Positions 8,294-20,048 are shown, counted from the stretch's first letter. The stretch: 64,000 nucleotides of DNA from Stenotrophomonas chelatiphaga (GCF_001431535.1 NZ_LDJK01000012.1:100247-164246), one strand, 5' to 3'. The notes: generated by a model from the letters alone, not told the origin. Made by a program: numbers and translations.

Positions 8294-8422
8294 ACCTGCC
8301 AGCATCCGGTCATCCGCCGGCAGGCACCATCGCTGTCTCCACGGAACGGGTAAGATGTCGGCCCGCAACCCGGTGTCTGTGCCCTTCGCGCGCAGCCGTA
8401 GTCGCCGACCCTCTGCAGCACC

Positions 8423-9787
8423 ATGTCCATCGCATCCCCCGCCCCGCGCTTCAGCCGAGAAGTGCGCGCCACCGGCATCCTTGCGTTGCCGCTTGTCCTC
8501 GGCCACGTCTCCACCGGCCTGATCTCCTTCGTCGACAACGTGATCGCCGGCCACCATGGCACCCACACGCTGGCTGCGGTGACCATCGGTACCGCGCTGC
8601 TGTGGCTGCCGATGCTGATCCCGATCGGCACGCTGATTTCGCTGACCGCCTCGGTATCGCAGCTGCACGGCGCCGGCCGCGAGCGCGAAATCGGCCCGCT
8701 GTTCCGCCAGGCCCTGTGGCTGGCGCTGGGCCTGGGCCTGATCATGTTCACCTTCCTCAGCGTGGTGCCCCCGCTGCTGCCTGCCTTCGGCATCGCAGCG
8801 GACATCGTGCCGGGCGCCACCGCCTTCCTGCATGCGGTGCGCTGGGGCGGACCGGCGCTGACCCTGTACTTCTGCATGCGCTACCTCAGTGAAGGCATGC
8901 ACTGGACCCTGCCGACCATGCTGATCGGTTTCGGCGGACTGCTGGTGCTGGCGCCGATGGGCTACGTACTGGCCAATGGCAGGCTGGGTTTCCCGGAGCT
9001 GGGCGCCGAAGGCCTGGGCATCGCGTCGGCGATCATGATGTGGCTGCAGGCGCTGTGCTTCGGCGCTTACCTGTGGAAGACCAAGCGCTTCGCACATCTG
9101 CAGTTGTTCAGCCATTTCGAAGGCCCGCGCTGGCGCGCGATCTGGGACCTGCTGCGTACCGGCCTGCCGATCGGCATCACCGTGCTGATGGAGGGCGGGC
9201 TGTTCATCGTCACTGCGCTGCTGATCGGGCGGCTGGGCGCCAACGAGGCCGCCGCGCACCAGATCGCCATCAACGTCGCCCAGCTGTGCTTCATGATCCC
9301 GATGGGCGTGGCCGAGGCGACCACGGTGCGGGTGGGGCACTCGGTCGGGCGCGGCGATGGCCACGGCGTCCGACGCGCGGCATGGGCCGGCTACGCGATC
9401 ATCATGGGCACCCAGACCGTGTCCGCGCTGGCGCTGCTGTTCGGCCACGATGCCATCGTCGGGGTGTACACCAATGACCTGGCGGTCGCCGGGTTGGCCT
9501 CCACGCTGCTGCTGTACGCGGCCGCCTTCCAGTTCCCGGATGGCATCCAGGTGTTGTCGGCCGGCGCGCTGCGTGGGCTGAAGGACACCCGCGTGCCGAT
9601 GTTCATCGCCATGTTCGCGTACTGGGGGCTGGGCATGCCGCTGGGCGCCGGGCTCGGCCTGGCGCTGGGCATGGGTCCGCAGGGCATGTGGATCGGGCTG
9701 ATCGTCGGGCTCACCGCCGCCGCCAGCCTGATGGGCTGGCGCCTGCACCGCAGCGGCGCCCGCGTGGGGCAGTCCGCGCTGTCCTGA
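8423..9787 (+). CDS. MATE-family multidrug/Na+ exporter (NorM-like)
   Basis: 454 residues with about twelve hydrophobic segments, the standard size for MATE transporters. Family features include LALPLVLGHVSTGLISFVDNVIAGHHG in the first two helices, the duplicated second half starting at LRTGLPIGITVLMEGGLFIVTALLIGRLGANEAAAHQIAIN, and PDGIQVLSAGALRGLKDTRVPM near helix 10. These proteins extrude cationic compounds in exchange for Na+ or H+. The substrate here is unknown. The start ATG at 8423 is the first good one in frame. It reads from the repeat array toward sppA, with 121 bases between. Confidence 0.93.
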   Translation: MSIASPAPRFSREVRATGILALPLVLGHVSTGLISFVDNVIAGHHGTHTLAAVTIGTALLWLPMLIPIGTLISLTASVSQLHGAGREREIGPLFRQALWLALGLGLIMFTFLSVVPPLLPAFGIAADIVPGATAFLHAVRWGGPALTLYFCMRYLSEGMHWTLPTMLIGFGGLLVLAPMGYVLANGRLGFPELGAEGLGIASAIMMWLQALCFGAYLWKTKRFAHLQLFSHFEGPRWRAIWDLLRTGLPIGITVLMEGGLFIVTALLIGRLGANEAAAHQIAINVAQLCFMIPMGVAEATTVRVGHSVGRGDGHGVRRAAWAGYAIIMGTQTVSALALLFGHDAIVGVYTNDLAVAGLASTLLLYAAAFQFPDGIQVLSAGALRGLKDTRVPMFIAMFAYWGLGMPLGAGLGLALGMGPQGMWIGLIVGLTAAASLMGWRLHRSGARVGQSALS

Positions 9788-9908
9788 ATGCCGGCACTGC
9801 GCGCGCCACTTCACGGTGGCCCCCTTACTTGTGTCCGATGCTGCGCGCAACCACACCCGTTATGCTGACCCCGCAATTTCCACGGCAAGACGCCAACCGG
9901 AGCAATCC

Positions 9909-11831
9909 ATGAACCAAACCGTGCCACCGCTGCCCCCCGCGCGACGCAATCCCATCGCGGCGTTCTTCGTCGGGCTGTGGGACGTGATGAACTTCACGCG
10001 GCGGCTGATCCTCAACGTGCTGTTCTTCGGCCTGCTGTTCTTCATCCTGGTCGCGCTGGTCGTGGCGGCGGGCATGGGCGCGGGTGCAAGCAAATCGCTG
10101 CAGGACCGCACCACCCTGGTGATCGCACCGGAAGGCCGGCTGGTCGAACAGTTCAGCGCCGATCCGGTCAGCCGCGCCTTTGCCAAGGCGATGGGCGATA
10201 CCAGTGCCGAAGAGATCCAGCTGCGCGACCTGATCCGTGCGATCGATGCGGCGCGCGAAGACAAGAAGATCGAGCGGGTGGTGCTGGAACTGGACAAGCT
10301 GCAGCCGTCCGGCTTCGCCTCGCTGCGTGAAGTCGCCGCTTCGCTGCAGCAGCTGCGTGCGTCCGGCAAGCAGCTGGTGGCCTACAGCGAAAGCATGGGC
10401 CAGTCGCAGTACCTGCTGGCCGCACAGGCCGACGAGGTCTACCTGGACCCGATGGGCGCGGTACTGCTGGAAGGCCTGGGCCGTTATCGCCAGTACTTCC
10501 GCACCGGCCTGCAGGACAAGCTGGGCGTGGACGTGCACCTGTTCAAAGTGGGCGAATACAAGTCCGCCGCCGAACCGTACGTGCTGGACGCGGCATCGCC
10601 GCAGGCCAAGGAAGCGGACCTGTACTGGATGAACGATGTCTGGCAGCGCTACCTCGGTGACATCGCCAAGGCACGTCGCCTGGATCCGGCCCAGCTGGCT
10701 GCCGGCATCGATACGTTGCCGGAAGGCGTAGCCGCCGCCGGCGGTGACCTGGCCAAGTTCGCGCTGCAGCAGAAGCTGGTCACCGCGCTGAAGACCCGCG
10801 AAGAATTCGACGACCTGATGGTCGAACGCGGCGTGGCCGACGGCGATGCCGATGGCGGCTTCCGCAACATCAACCTGGGGGCTTACCTGGGCCAGATCGA
10901 CGCACGTCGCAGCCCGGTGGATTCGCGTCCGCAGGTGGCGGTAGTGGTGGCGTCGGGCGAGATCAGCGGCGGTGACCTGCCGGCCGGTCGCATCGGCGGC
11001 GAGTCGACCTCCGCGCTGCTGCGCGAAGCCCGCGACGACAACGATGTGAAGGCCGTGGTGCTGCGCGTGGACTCCCCGGGCGGCGAAGTGTTCGCTTCCG
11101 AGCAGATCCGCCGCGAAGTGGTGGCCCTGCAGGCCGCCGGCAAGCCGGTGGTGGTGTCGATGGGTGACCTGGCCGCATCCGGTGGCTACTGGATCAGCAT
11201 GAATGCCGACCGCATCTATGCCGATGCCTCGACCATCACCGGTTCGATCGGCATCTTCGGCATGGTGCCGAACGTGGCGCGCGCGCTGGACAAGATCGGC
11301 GTGCATACCGACGGCGTGGGCACCACCCGTTTCGCCGGCGCGTTCGACATGACCAAGCCGCTGGACCCGGCCGTGGGCCAGGTGATCCAGTCGGTGATCG
11401 ACAAGGGGTACGCGGACTTCACCGGCCGGGTGGCCGATGCGCGCAAGAAGCCGGTCGAAGCCGTGGACGAAGTGGCGCGTGGCCGCGTCTGGTCCGGTGC
11501 CCAGGCCAAGGAGCGCGGCCTGGTCGATGCCTTCGGTGGCCTGAAGGACGCCGTGGCCGATGCCGCCGGCCGGGCCAAGCTCGGTGCGGACGACAAGTAC
11601 CGCGTGCGCTACATCGAAAAGCCCGCCACCCCGTTTGCCCAGTTCCTTGGCGGTTTCGCCGGCAGCCACGCCGGTGCCTGGATGCTGGCCGAATCCGGCG
11701 TGGGCCGGATGGTGCTGGCGCGGACGATGCCGGAAGTGGATACCCAGCTGCGCTTCGTGCAGAACGCCGCGCGCGAGCAGGGCAAGGGCACCCCGGTGAA
11801 GGCGCTGGCCTACTGCTTCTGCGGCTTCTGA
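9909..11831 (+). CDS. sppA: Signal peptide peptidase SppA, 67-kDa type
   Basis: 640 residues, the long duplicated form found in enterobacteria. One N-terminal membrane helix (about 36-58, ILNVLFFGLLFFILVALVVAAG) anchors the protein, with the catalytic part in the periplasm. The general-base Lys is near residue 218 in VGEYKSAAEPYV, in the N-terminal repeat. The nucleophile Ser is near 423 in GDLAASGGYWIS, in the C-terminal repeat. This division of the dyad between halves is the hallmark of protease IV. It degrades cleaved signal peptides. The ATG at 9909 follows CCGGAGCA. A REP element lies just downstream. Confidence 0.96.
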   Translation: MNQTVPPLPPARRNPIAAFFVGLWDVMNFTRRLILNVLFFGLLFFILVALVVAAGMGAGASKSLQDRTTLVIAPEGRLVEQFSADPVSRAFAKAMGDTSAEEIQLRDLIRAIDAAREDKKIERVVLELDKLQPSGFASLREVAASLQQLRASGKQLVAYSESMGQSQYLLAAQADEVYLDPMGAVLLEGLGRYRQYFRTGLQDKLGVDVHLFKVGEYKSAAEPYVLDAASPQAKEADLYWMNDVWQRYLGDIAKARRLDPAQLAAGIDTLPEGVAAAGGDLAKFALQQKLVTALKTREEFDDLMVERGVADGDADGGFRNINLGAYLGQIDARRSPVDSRPQVAVVVASGEISGGDLPAGRIGGESTSALLREARDDNDVKAVVLRVDSPGGEVFASEQIRREVVALQAAGKPVVVSMGDLAASGGYWISMNADRIYADASTITGSIGIFGMVPNVARALDKIGVHTDGVGTTRFAGAFDMTKPLDPAVGQVIQSVIDKGYADFTGRVADARKKPVEAVDEVARGRVWSGAQAKERGLVDAFGGLKDAVADAAGRAKLGADDKYRVRYIEKPATPFAQFLGGFAGSHAGAWMLAESGVGRMVLARTMPEVDTQLRFVQNAAREQGKGTPVKALAYCFCGF

Positions 11832-11843
11832 TCGCCGTCCGAC

Positions 11844-11872
11844 GGTAGCAGCCGACCGGGGTCGGCTCTACC
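11844..11872. repeat. SMAG-like REP palindrome
   Basis: GTAGCAGCCGACC-GG-GGTCGGCTCTAC forms an almost perfect hairpin between the convergent sppA and lipoprotein genes; it may act as a bidirectional terminator. Confidence 0.7.
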
Positions 11873-11882
11873 TGGCACCACG

Positions 11883-12098
11883 TTATTCCTTCTCGGCGCG
11901 CTCTTCCTGGGCGCGCCGTTGTTTTTCCGCATCATCCAGCGTCTGCTGCACGCCACGGGCTTTCTCCAGTGGCGCCTGCACGCTGCGCGCCAGTGCCTTG
12001 GGCTCCGGCGGCTTGTCCTGCGGCGGTACCGCCGGGCGCTGGCAGGCGGCCAGCGCGGCCAGCGTGATGATCATGGCGATGGTTTTCATGGGGTGCAT
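11883..12098 (-). CDS. Small lipoprotein of unknown function
   Basis: 71 residues. It has a lipoprotein signal sequence ([16 protein letters not shown]) with lipobox L-A-A-C. A Pro-rich spacer and a charged, probably coiled-coil C-terminus follow ([18 protein letters not shown]). The residue after the Cys is Gln rather than Asp, so outer-membrane sorting is expected. The first of two in-frame ATGs (12098) was taken because GGGAGA stands 6 bases upstream of it. It is divergent from the SDR gene at 12173. No family recognised. Confidence 0.75.
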   Translation of the reverse strand: MHPMKTIAMIITLAALAACQRPAVPPQDKPPEPKALARSVQAPLEKARGVQQTLDDAEKQRRAQEERAEKE

Positions 12099-12172
12099 CG
12101 AAGATCTCCCGGCGACGGCGCTATGCTTGCCGCATCGTTACACGGGCAGCGCCCGGATGGGAGTTCAAGATC

Positions 12173-12949
12173 GTGACTGCGCAGCGCTGGCGGCTGGATG
12201 GACAGACCGCCCTCATCACCGGGGCCAGTGCCGGTATCGGCCTGGCCATCGCGCGTGAACTACTCGGCTTCGGTGCCGATGTGATGATCGTGGGCCGCGA
12301 CATCGACATGCTGGAGAGTGCCCGCGACGACCTCGCCGATGAGTACCCGGCCCAGGCGATCCATGCCCTGGCCGCCGATGTATCCGACGACGAGGACCGG
12401 CGCGAGATCCTGGACTGGGTGGAAGACCACGCCGACGGCCTGCACATCCTGGTCAACAATGCCGGCGGCAACATCACCCGTCCGGCCATTGATTACACCG
12501 AAGACGAATGGCGCAACATCTTCGAGACCAACCTGTTTTCGGCTTTCGAACTGTCGCGCTATGCCCATCCGCTGCTGGCGCGGCATGCGGCATCGGCCAT
12601 CGTCAACGTGGGCAGCGTGTCCGGCCTGACCCATGTACGCAGCGGCGCGGTGTATGGCATGACCAAGGCGGCCATGCACCAGATGACCCGCAACCTGGCC
12701 GTGGAATGGGCCGAAGACGGTATCCGGGTGAATGCCGTGGCGCCGTGGTACATCCGCACCCGGCGCACCTCCGGGCCGCTGTCCGATCCGGATTACTACG
12801 AGCAGGTGATCGAGCGCACGCCGATGCGCCGGATCGGCGAGCCGGAAGAGGTCGCCTCCGCGGTGGGCTTCCTGTGCCTGCCTGCCGCCAGCTATGTCAC
12901 CGGTGAGTGCATCGCGGTGGATGGCGGCTTCCTGCGTTACGGGTTCTGA
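12173..12949 (+). CDS. SDR-family oxidoreductase (tropinone-reductase-like)
   Basis: 258 residues, a classical short-chain dehydrogenase. The cofactor site TGASAGIG lies at about 16-23, followed by NNAG, and catalytic Ser (NVGSVSG), Tyr and Lys (YGMTKAA) are in order. The C-terminal end [15 protein letters not shown] is typical. The [25 protein letters not shown] segment resembles plant tropinone-reductase-like bacterial homologues. The substrate is unknown. It starts with GTG at 12173 after GGGAG. Confidence 0.9.
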   Translation: MTAQRWRLDGQTALITGASAGIGLAIARELLGFGADVMIVGRDIDMLESARDDLADEYPAQAIHALAADVSDDEDRREILDWVEDHADGLHILVNNAGGNITRPAIDYTEDEWRNIFETNLFSAFELSRYAHPLLARHAASAIVNVGSVSGLTHVRSGAVYGMTKAAMHQMTRNLAVEWAEDGIRVNAVAPWYIRTRRTSGPLSDPDYYEQVIERTPMRRIGEPEEVASAVGFLCLPAASYVTGECIAVDGGFLRYGF

Positions 12950-12953
12950 GCGC

Positions 12954-13640
12954 TCAGGGCACCGAGCAGCTGCTGGCTTCCAGCACCGCCTGCACGCGCA
13001 GGCGCTCGGCGCGGGCCTGTGGCTGGATGTCCGGCGTGGCAAAGCTTTCGCGCCCGCGTGCATCGCGCAGCCGTTGCTGCCAGGCACCGCAGCGCTGTGC
13101 CTCGTCCACTTCGCTGCAGGCATCGCGCACCATTTCGCAGCTGGCCGCGGTACCGGGCGCGATGCTGCCCCCCAGCCCGCTGATCGACATCACCACGCAG
13201 CGCGGCGGGGCTGCTTCGTATTCGTGGAAATACTGGCCGCCACCGCTGGCGGTGCAGCGGAAGATGACCGGCGGCGCAGGTCGGTCCGGTCCGGCGGCGG
13301 CGCTGGCCTGGGCATCGGCGGCGGCGCGCGCGCGGATCACGTCGCTGTCCAGGATGGCATCGCCACTGCCGGCGGCGGCGCCGGGCTGCGGGGCGGTGAG
13401 CAGGTCGCTGTCGAGCACGGCGGGCGCCGGGGCAGGCGAGTCGCCCAACGCGGTGGAGGCCGTGGATGCGCCGGACGCGCCGCGGCGCTGGATGATCTGT
13501 GCGGTGCCGGACGGGCACGGTGCATCCTGCACGGCCACCTTGCCGTTGGCATCGGTGCAGCGGAACACGATGTCTTCGTTGGCGAACGCCGGCAGGGCGG
13601 TCGGCAGCAGCAGCGCGGCCAGGCAGATCCAGGTCTTCAT
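12954..13640 (-). CDS. Secreted DUF4124-type protein
   Basis: 228 residues with a signal peptide (MKTWICLAALLLPTALPAFA). Immediately after comes IVFRCTDANGKVAVQDAPCPSG, the DUF4124 signature: a short Cys-containing domain of unknown function common in Xanthomonadaceae envelope proteins. A second Cys-containing module (VIFRCTASGGGQYFHEY...PRCV) suggests a repeat of the same fold. An even number of Cys in the mature region (RDACSEVDEAQRCGAW) implies disulfides. It lies in tandem with another DUF4124 gene 28 bases upstream, and the two are probably co-transcribed. Confidence 0.82.
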   Translation of the reverse strand: MKTWICLAALLLPTALPAFANEDIVFRCTDANGKVAVQDAPCPSGTAQIIQRRGASGASTASTALGDSPAPAPAVLDSDLLTAPQPGAAAGSGDAILDSDVIRARAAADAQASAAAGPDRPAPPVIFRCTASGGGQYFHEYEAAPPRCVVMSISGLGGSIAPGTAASCEMVRDACSEVDEAQRCGAWQQRLRDARGRESFATPDIQPQARAERLRVQAVLEASSCSVP

Positions 13641-13668
13641 CCGCCGATTGTAGCGGTGCACGCTGCTG

Positions 13669-14373
13669 TCAGCGTCCGCCGCAGTCCTGGCCCAGCCGCG
13701 CATCGATGCCGCGCTGTTCGCGGGTGATCGCCTGGCGCTCGCCCTGCAGGGCACTGTTGTAGCGTCGGTCGAGGTCCCAGCGCTGGTCGCGCAGGCGCGC
13801 ACAGACCTCCTGCGGGGGCAATGCGTTGCAGGTGTCGCGCACCAGGATGTTGCCGGCCGGGAAACTGATGCCGTGGCCGATGCCATGTGGCGGCCGCTGT
13901 CCGGGGCCCGCGTTGCCGCGGCCCTCCGCGCGGATCGGCGGCAGTCCGGGGTGGCCCGGGCCGTTCCATGCACGGTGCCCGCCGCCGACCCACGCGCTGG
14001 TCCACAGGGGCACCCAGCGCGGATTGCCCTCGTTGCTGTCACTGAGGTAGCGCCGCCCCTCTTCGGTCACGCATTCGTACATCGGCTGCGGCGGCTGCAC
14101 GTAGACATGGCGGACTTCGCGCTGCACCTGCGCGCTGGGGGCCGCTGGCGTGGCGACGTCGTCGGTGCTGGCGCGGCGGGGCGGCGGATCCTGCGGTCGC
14201 TGCATCTGCCGCACTTCCTGCCGGCCGCTGGTGCACGGGCTGTCCTGCAGCGTGACCGCCCCACTGCTGCCGACACAGCGGTAGATCCGCACGCTGTCAG
14301 CGGCAGGTCGTGCCGGGGCTGCCAGGGCAAGCACCGGCAGCAGGAGCAGAGGCAGGGCAGGGGATGCGCGCAT
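13669..14373 (-). CDS. Secreted DUF4124-type protein
   Basis: 234 residues with an N-terminal signal peptide (ALPLLLLPVLALAAPA). The DUF4124 module IYRCVGSSGAVTLQDSPCTSG is at about 29-50. A second domain, MYECVTEEGRRYLSDSNEGNPRWVPL, and a C-terminal helical tail with DLDRRYNSALQGERQAITREQRGIDARL, follow. It is the promoter-proximal member of the pair with the DUF4124 gene at 12954-13640. No function is established. It starts at 14373 directly at the signal peptide. Confidence 0.82.
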   Translation of the reverse strand: MRASPALPLLLLPVLALAAPARPAADSVRIYRCVGSSGAVTLQDSPCTSGRQEVRQMQRPQDPPPRRASTDDVATPAAPSAQVQREVRHVYVQPPQPMYECVTEEGRRYLSDSNEGNPRWVPLWTSAWVGGGHRAWNGPGHPGLPPIRAEGRGNAGPGQRPPHGIGHGISFPAGNILVRDTCNALPPQEVCARLRDQRWDLDRRYNSALQGERQAITREQRGIDARLGQDCGGR

Positions 14374-14412
14374 GGCCCATCGTGCGGTATCGGGCGCGGC
14401 GGCGCCAGCGGA

Positions 14413-14973
14413 TCAGAAGCGCAGCACGTTGCCGCTCAGGCCATCGCGGATCGGCGTGGGCTGGGCCAGGCCGCCGGTATCGCCATCCAGCAGGCCGTCG
14501 AGCAGCGACAGCAGCCGTGGGTCCAGGTCGGCACGGGTGCGTGCCGGCGGCTCACCGGCCAGGTTGGCGCTGGTGGACACCAGCGGGCCGCCCCACGCCC
14601 GGCACAGCGCCGCCACCAGGGGGTGGGCGCTGATGCGCACGGCAAGCCCGCTGTGTTCGCCGGTGACCCACTTCGGCGCGCGGGGGCCTGCGGGCAGGAT
14701 CCAGGTGTTGGCGCCCGGCCAGCTGGCCAGCACTTCGCGCTGTCGTTCGTCCGGCAAGGCGTCCAGCACGGCCCAGCCCTGCAGTTGCTCCAGCTCGGCG
14801 GCGACCAGGATCATGCCTTTCTCCACCGGCCGCTGTTTCAGCTTGAGCAGCGCATGCACCGCCATCTGGTGGCCCGGGTCGCAGCCCAGGCCCCACACCG
14901 CTTCGGTGGGATAGGCGATGACACCCCCCGCCCGCAGGCTGGCGACCGCACTGATCAGGTTGAGCTCTTTCAT
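14413..14973 (-). CDS. tsaC: Threonylcarbamoyl-AMP synthase, TsaC/YrdC type
   Basis: 186 residues, the short TsaC form without the C-terminal Sua5 extension. YrdC-fold motifs include GGVIAYPTEAVWGLGCDP, LLKLKQRPVEKGMILVA, KWVTGEHSGLAVRISAHP and PLVSTSANLAGEPPAR. The enzyme makes threonylcarbamoyl-AMP from Thr, bicarbonate and ATP for the universal t6A37 modification of ANN-decoding tRNAs, with TsaB/D/E. The ATG at 14973 lies 11 bases after AGGGGG. Another YrdC-like function cannot be excluded if a longer Sua5 exists elsewhere in the genome. Confidence 0.9.
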   Translation of the reverse strand: MKELNLISAVASLRAGGVIAYPTEAVWGLGCDPGHQMAVHALLKLKQRPVEKGMILVAAELEQLQGWAVLDALPDERQREVLASWPGANTWILPAGPRAPKWVTGEHSGLAVRISAHPLVAALCRAWGGPLVSTSANLAGEPPARTRADLDPRLLSLLDGLLDGDTGGLAQPTPIRDGLSGNVLRF

Positions 14974-15005
14974 GGGAGAAGTATCCCCCTGCCGCGCGCA
15001 AAGGG

Positions 15006-15131
15006 GTAGCGCCGAGCAGGCGATCCTGGGTGACGACCGTTGGCCTTGGTGGGTGACGACCGTTGGTCCTGGTGGGTGACGACCGTTGGTCGTCACGCTT
15101 GCGCTCCCCGCCGAGCATGGCCCGGCGCTAC
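15006..15131. repeat. REP elements flanking a 23-bp tandem repeat (array B)
   Basis: GTAGCGCCGAGC-type REP sequences lie at 15006-15030 and, inverted, at 15108-15131. Between them are three units of a 23-bp repeat (TGGGTGACGACCGTTGG plus variable end; ~15029-15097). The last unit contains the full palindrome GTGACGACC-GTT-GGTCGTCAC (15076-15096), which is the reverse complement of the head of arrays A and C. It sits between the topA stop and the tsaC start. Confidence 0.8.
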
Positions 15132-15145
15132 CACGACCTGCCGGG

Positions 15146-17620
<2,475 letters not shown>

Positions 17621-17713
17621 GAGGTCGCTTTTGTGTGCGCACGGCCGGGAAGGGCCGCTAGGGTGGAGCAAATGGCCGCATTAGTGAAGCGGCACTCTCG
17701 ATTTCCATAAACT

Positions 17714-17746
17714 GAACGCCCGGGGATGAGCCGGGCGTTCAGCTTT
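17714..17746. terminator. Putative intrinsic terminator between the GYF-RDD gene and topA
   Basis: A 10-bp stem GAACGCCCGG / CCGGGCGTTC with a 7-base loop (GGATGAG) is followed by AGCTTTTACC on the plus strand. On the minus strand the trailing sequence is CAGTTTATGG. It lies downstream of the minus-strand gene at 17811-18740 and upstream of topA, so it probably ends the former transcript. The T-tract is short. Confidence 0.6.
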
Positions 17747-17810
17747 TACCTTATTAGAGGAATCACGTCGTGAGCGCTCTGTCAAGCGCCCGCGCCGTAT
17801 CCGCCAGTTT

Positions 17811-18740
17811 TCAGCCGGCCATCCCGGCGATCGCGCCAACGGCCACCACCATCGCGATGATCAGGCCGATGAACAGGATGCCGGTCAGCACCAGCACCAC
17901 CACGCCCACCGCGCCCAGCTGCGGGCGCTGCAGGTGCGGCTGGTCGGTGAAGGCCCATTTATCCACGACGACGGTGTCGCAGATCATGTCGTGCAGGGCC
18001 TGCTTGCGCTCGGTGAAGGCGGCCATGATGTAGCCGATCAGCAGGGTCAGGCTGCTCAGCAGGGTCGCGAAATAGCGCCCGACCGAACGCGCGCCGGAGA
18101 TCCGGTCGCCATCGCTGCGCACCACCTTGATGCCCAGCGCCATCTTGCCCGGCGTCGCACCGCCCACGGAGGCGTGGAACCAGCCGTAATAAGCCAGGCT
18201 GATGCCGAAGCCGATCAGCGCGCCGAGCAGCTGGCTGAGTACACCGGCCGTGGTCGAACCGCCGCCGGCCAGGCTGGCCGCGCCACCGATGCCCAGTCCC
18301 ACGATCGCGCCGATGATCATCGAGCTGGCGGTCAGGATGACGTAGTCGATCATGTAAGCGGCAAACCGCTTCCAGAAGCCCGCGTACAACACCTCGGCAC
18401 CGTGTACCGGCACGGCACTGCCATAGGCCACCGATGCAGCGGATGCGCCGTACGGCGATGCGCTGAGCGGGCCACTGCCGGGCAGCGGCGCGGTGCCGTT
18501 GTCGATGGCGGCATAGTCGCCGCGCAGGTCGAAACCGGTGCTCGGCTCGGCGGCCACCGTGGCCAGGGTCTGCAGCTGCAGCTCATCGACCACCGTGCGC
18601 AGCGCGGCCCATTGCCCCATGCCCTCGCGCCATACCAGCGTGTCCAGGCTGATCTGGCTGCGCTGGAACAGCTGGCGGATATCCTGCTCGCCTACCGGGC
18701 CCTGGCGTTGCTGGCCTTCGGCGTAATACCACTCACTCAT
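17811..18740 (-). CDS. GYF_2-domain RDD-family membrane protein
   Basis: 309 residues. An N-terminal GYF_2 (DUF4339) domain covers residues 1-55 (SEWYYAEGQQRQGPVGEQDIRQLF...DTLVWREGMGQW). After an Ala/Ser-rich linker comes an RDD membrane domain with about four helices: YAGFWKRFAAYMIDYVILTA, containing the R/D/D pattern, then GATPGKMALGIKVV and RKQALHDMICDTVVV. A last hydrophobic segment closes the protein. RDD proteins include putative Na+/H+ transport elements, and the GYF_2 module probably binds peptides. Of three adjacent ATGs, 18740 is best spaced after AGGGG. The next upstream gene has the same GYF_2 domain. Confidence 0.87.
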   Translation of the reverse strand: MSEWYYAEGQQRQGPVGEQDIRQLFQRSQISLDTLVWREGMGQWAALRTVVDELQLQTLATVAAEPSTGFDLRGDYAAIDNGTAPLPGSGPLSASPYGASAASVAYGSAVPVHGAEVLYAGFWKRFAAYMIDYVILTASSMIIGAIVGLGIGGAASLAGGGSTTAGVLSQLLGALIGFGISLAYYGWFHASVGGATPGKMALGIKVVRSDGDRISGARSVGRYFATLLSSLTLLIGYIMAAFTERKQALHDMICDTVVVDKWAFTDQPHLQRPQLGAVGVVVLVLTGILFIGLIIAMVVAVGAIAGMAG

Positions 18741-18793
18741 CATCATCCCCTGTGGGTCTTCCTTGGAAATCGGTTCCATCCCCGCGCGCCGGC

Positions 18794-19516
18794 TCAGTCG
18801 CGGCAGTTCACGGGCAGGTATTTATCGGTGCTGTCGCCGCTGCATTCCCAACGGGACGTGGCCGGATCGTACTCCTGCCAGAGCAGGTCGCCATCGACGC
18901 GTGACTCGCCCACCGCCAACGTCGCTTCGATACCGCAGTGATCGTTCTCGAACTGGCCCAACTGCACGCTCGACAGACCGTGTGCAGTGTAGTGGTCGTG
19001 GGCCGGAAAATCGGGATCGGCGCTGGTCGGGCAGCGGCCTTCGCTGTTGGCGAACTCTGCCACCTGCGCCTTGAGCGGCTGCAGCGCGCTGATGGACTCG
19101 GCGACCTTGGCGCGGATGGTGTAGTCCTTGTAGGCCGGCAGTGCGATGGCGGCCAGGATGGCGCACACCGGCACCAGCACCAGCAACGCCGCACCGCCGA
19201 TGACTGCGGTCATCGCACAGCCGGACAGCGGTTTCTTCGCGGCCTGCATCGGCAGGGCCGTGCCCGGGCCGGCATACGGCGCGGTGGACGGCGGAAGGCC
19301 GGGCGGCAGCGGCGGGACGACGACCGGACCGGCCGCAGGAACGGCGGTCAGGCCCAGTTCGTCCACCACCGTGCGCAGCGGTTGCCAGGTCGGCAGGCCG
19401 TCGCGCCACACCAGCGTGTCCAGCCCGATCCGGTGGCCCCGGAACAGTTCCCCCATGTCTTCAGCCGAAACCGGGCCAACCTGACGGCTGCCCTCGGCAT
19501 GGAACCACTCGCTCAC
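18794..19516 (-). CDS. GYF_2 domain fused to a type IV pilin-like domain
   Basis: 240 residues. Residues 1-55 are a GYF_2 (DUF4339) domain almost parallel to the one in the downstream neighbour (SEWFHAEGSRQVGPVSAEDMGELF...DTLVWRDGLPTW). A Pro-rich linker leads to a transmembrane helix that runs into AILAAIALPAYKDYTIRAKV, the core of a type IV major pilin helix. The prepilin cleavage motif (G/FTLIE) is replaced by SGCAMTAVIGG. The C-terminal globular part has four Cys (GRCPT, DHCGI, WECSG, VNCRD), as in pilin D-regions. It is therefore an internal, probably uncleaved pilin-like membrane protein. No established function. Confidence 0.8.
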   Translation of the reverse strand: MSEWFHAEGSRQVGPVSAEDMGELFRGHRIGLDTLVWRDGLPTWQPLRTVVDELGLTAVPAAGPVVVPPLPPGLPPSTAPYAGPGTALPMQAAKKPLSGCAMTAVIGGAALLVLVPVCAILAAIALPAYKDYTIRAKVAESISALQPLKAQVAEFANSEGRCPTSADPDFPAHDHYTAHGLSSVQLGQFENDHCGIEATLAVGESRVDGDLLWQEYDPATSRWECSGDSTDKYLPVNCRD

Positions 19517-19555
19517 GTGAACGCCCCCTGTATGCGCAAGGCATGCAGTGTACGG

Positions 19556-20029
19556 TCAGTGAAGGGGTTCTGGCTCGTCCATGAACATCTGCGTCTCCAT
19601 CCAGGCGTACGCCGCTTCCGAGCCTGGCTGGTTGAACAGCACCATCAGCACGACCCACTTGAGGTCATCCAGGTCCAGTTCATCCTGGTCCAGCGCCATG
19701 GCACGGTCCAGCACCAGCTCGCGCTGGTCGGCGTCCAGGATGCCGTGCTGTTCCAGATAAAGAATGAAACCGCGGCATTCCACGTCCAGCTTGTCCAGCT
19801 CCGGACCGTGGTAGACGCGCACCGGGCCGTCGACGCGGGCCTGCGACACCGTGGGTCGCTGGGCGGCCAGCGCATCCAGCCAATCGAAGGCCTTGGCGGT
19901 TTCGGCCGGGCTGAAGCCGGCCTGGATCAGGCCGTTCTGAAGCGAGTCGCGGTCACGGATGAGATCAGCGTCTTCGCTGAAATAGTGTTCGAACAGGTAC
20001 AGCAGCACATCGAGAATGCTCTCTTTCAT
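19556..20029 (-). CDS. smg: Smg family protein (DUF494)
   Basis: 157 residues, full length for Smg. It has the characteristic start [17 protein letters not shown] and end [26 protein letters not shown]. The family is conserved next to dprA and def/fmt in gammaproteobacteria and its role is not known. It follows dprA by 19 bases on the same strand, consistent with the classic LysM-dprA-smg-topA arrangement, here with two GYF_2 genes inserted before topA. Confidence 0.95.
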   Translation of the reverse strand: MKESILDVLLYLFEHYFSEDADLIRDRDSLQNGLIQAGFSPAETAKAFDWLDALAAQRPTVSQARVDGPVRVYHGPELDKLDVECRGFILYLEQHGILDADQRELVLDRAMALDQDELDLDDLKWVVLMVLFNQPGSEAAYAWMETQMFMDEPEPLH

Positions 20030-20048
20030 TGCCCCTCGGCCTGCGTCA

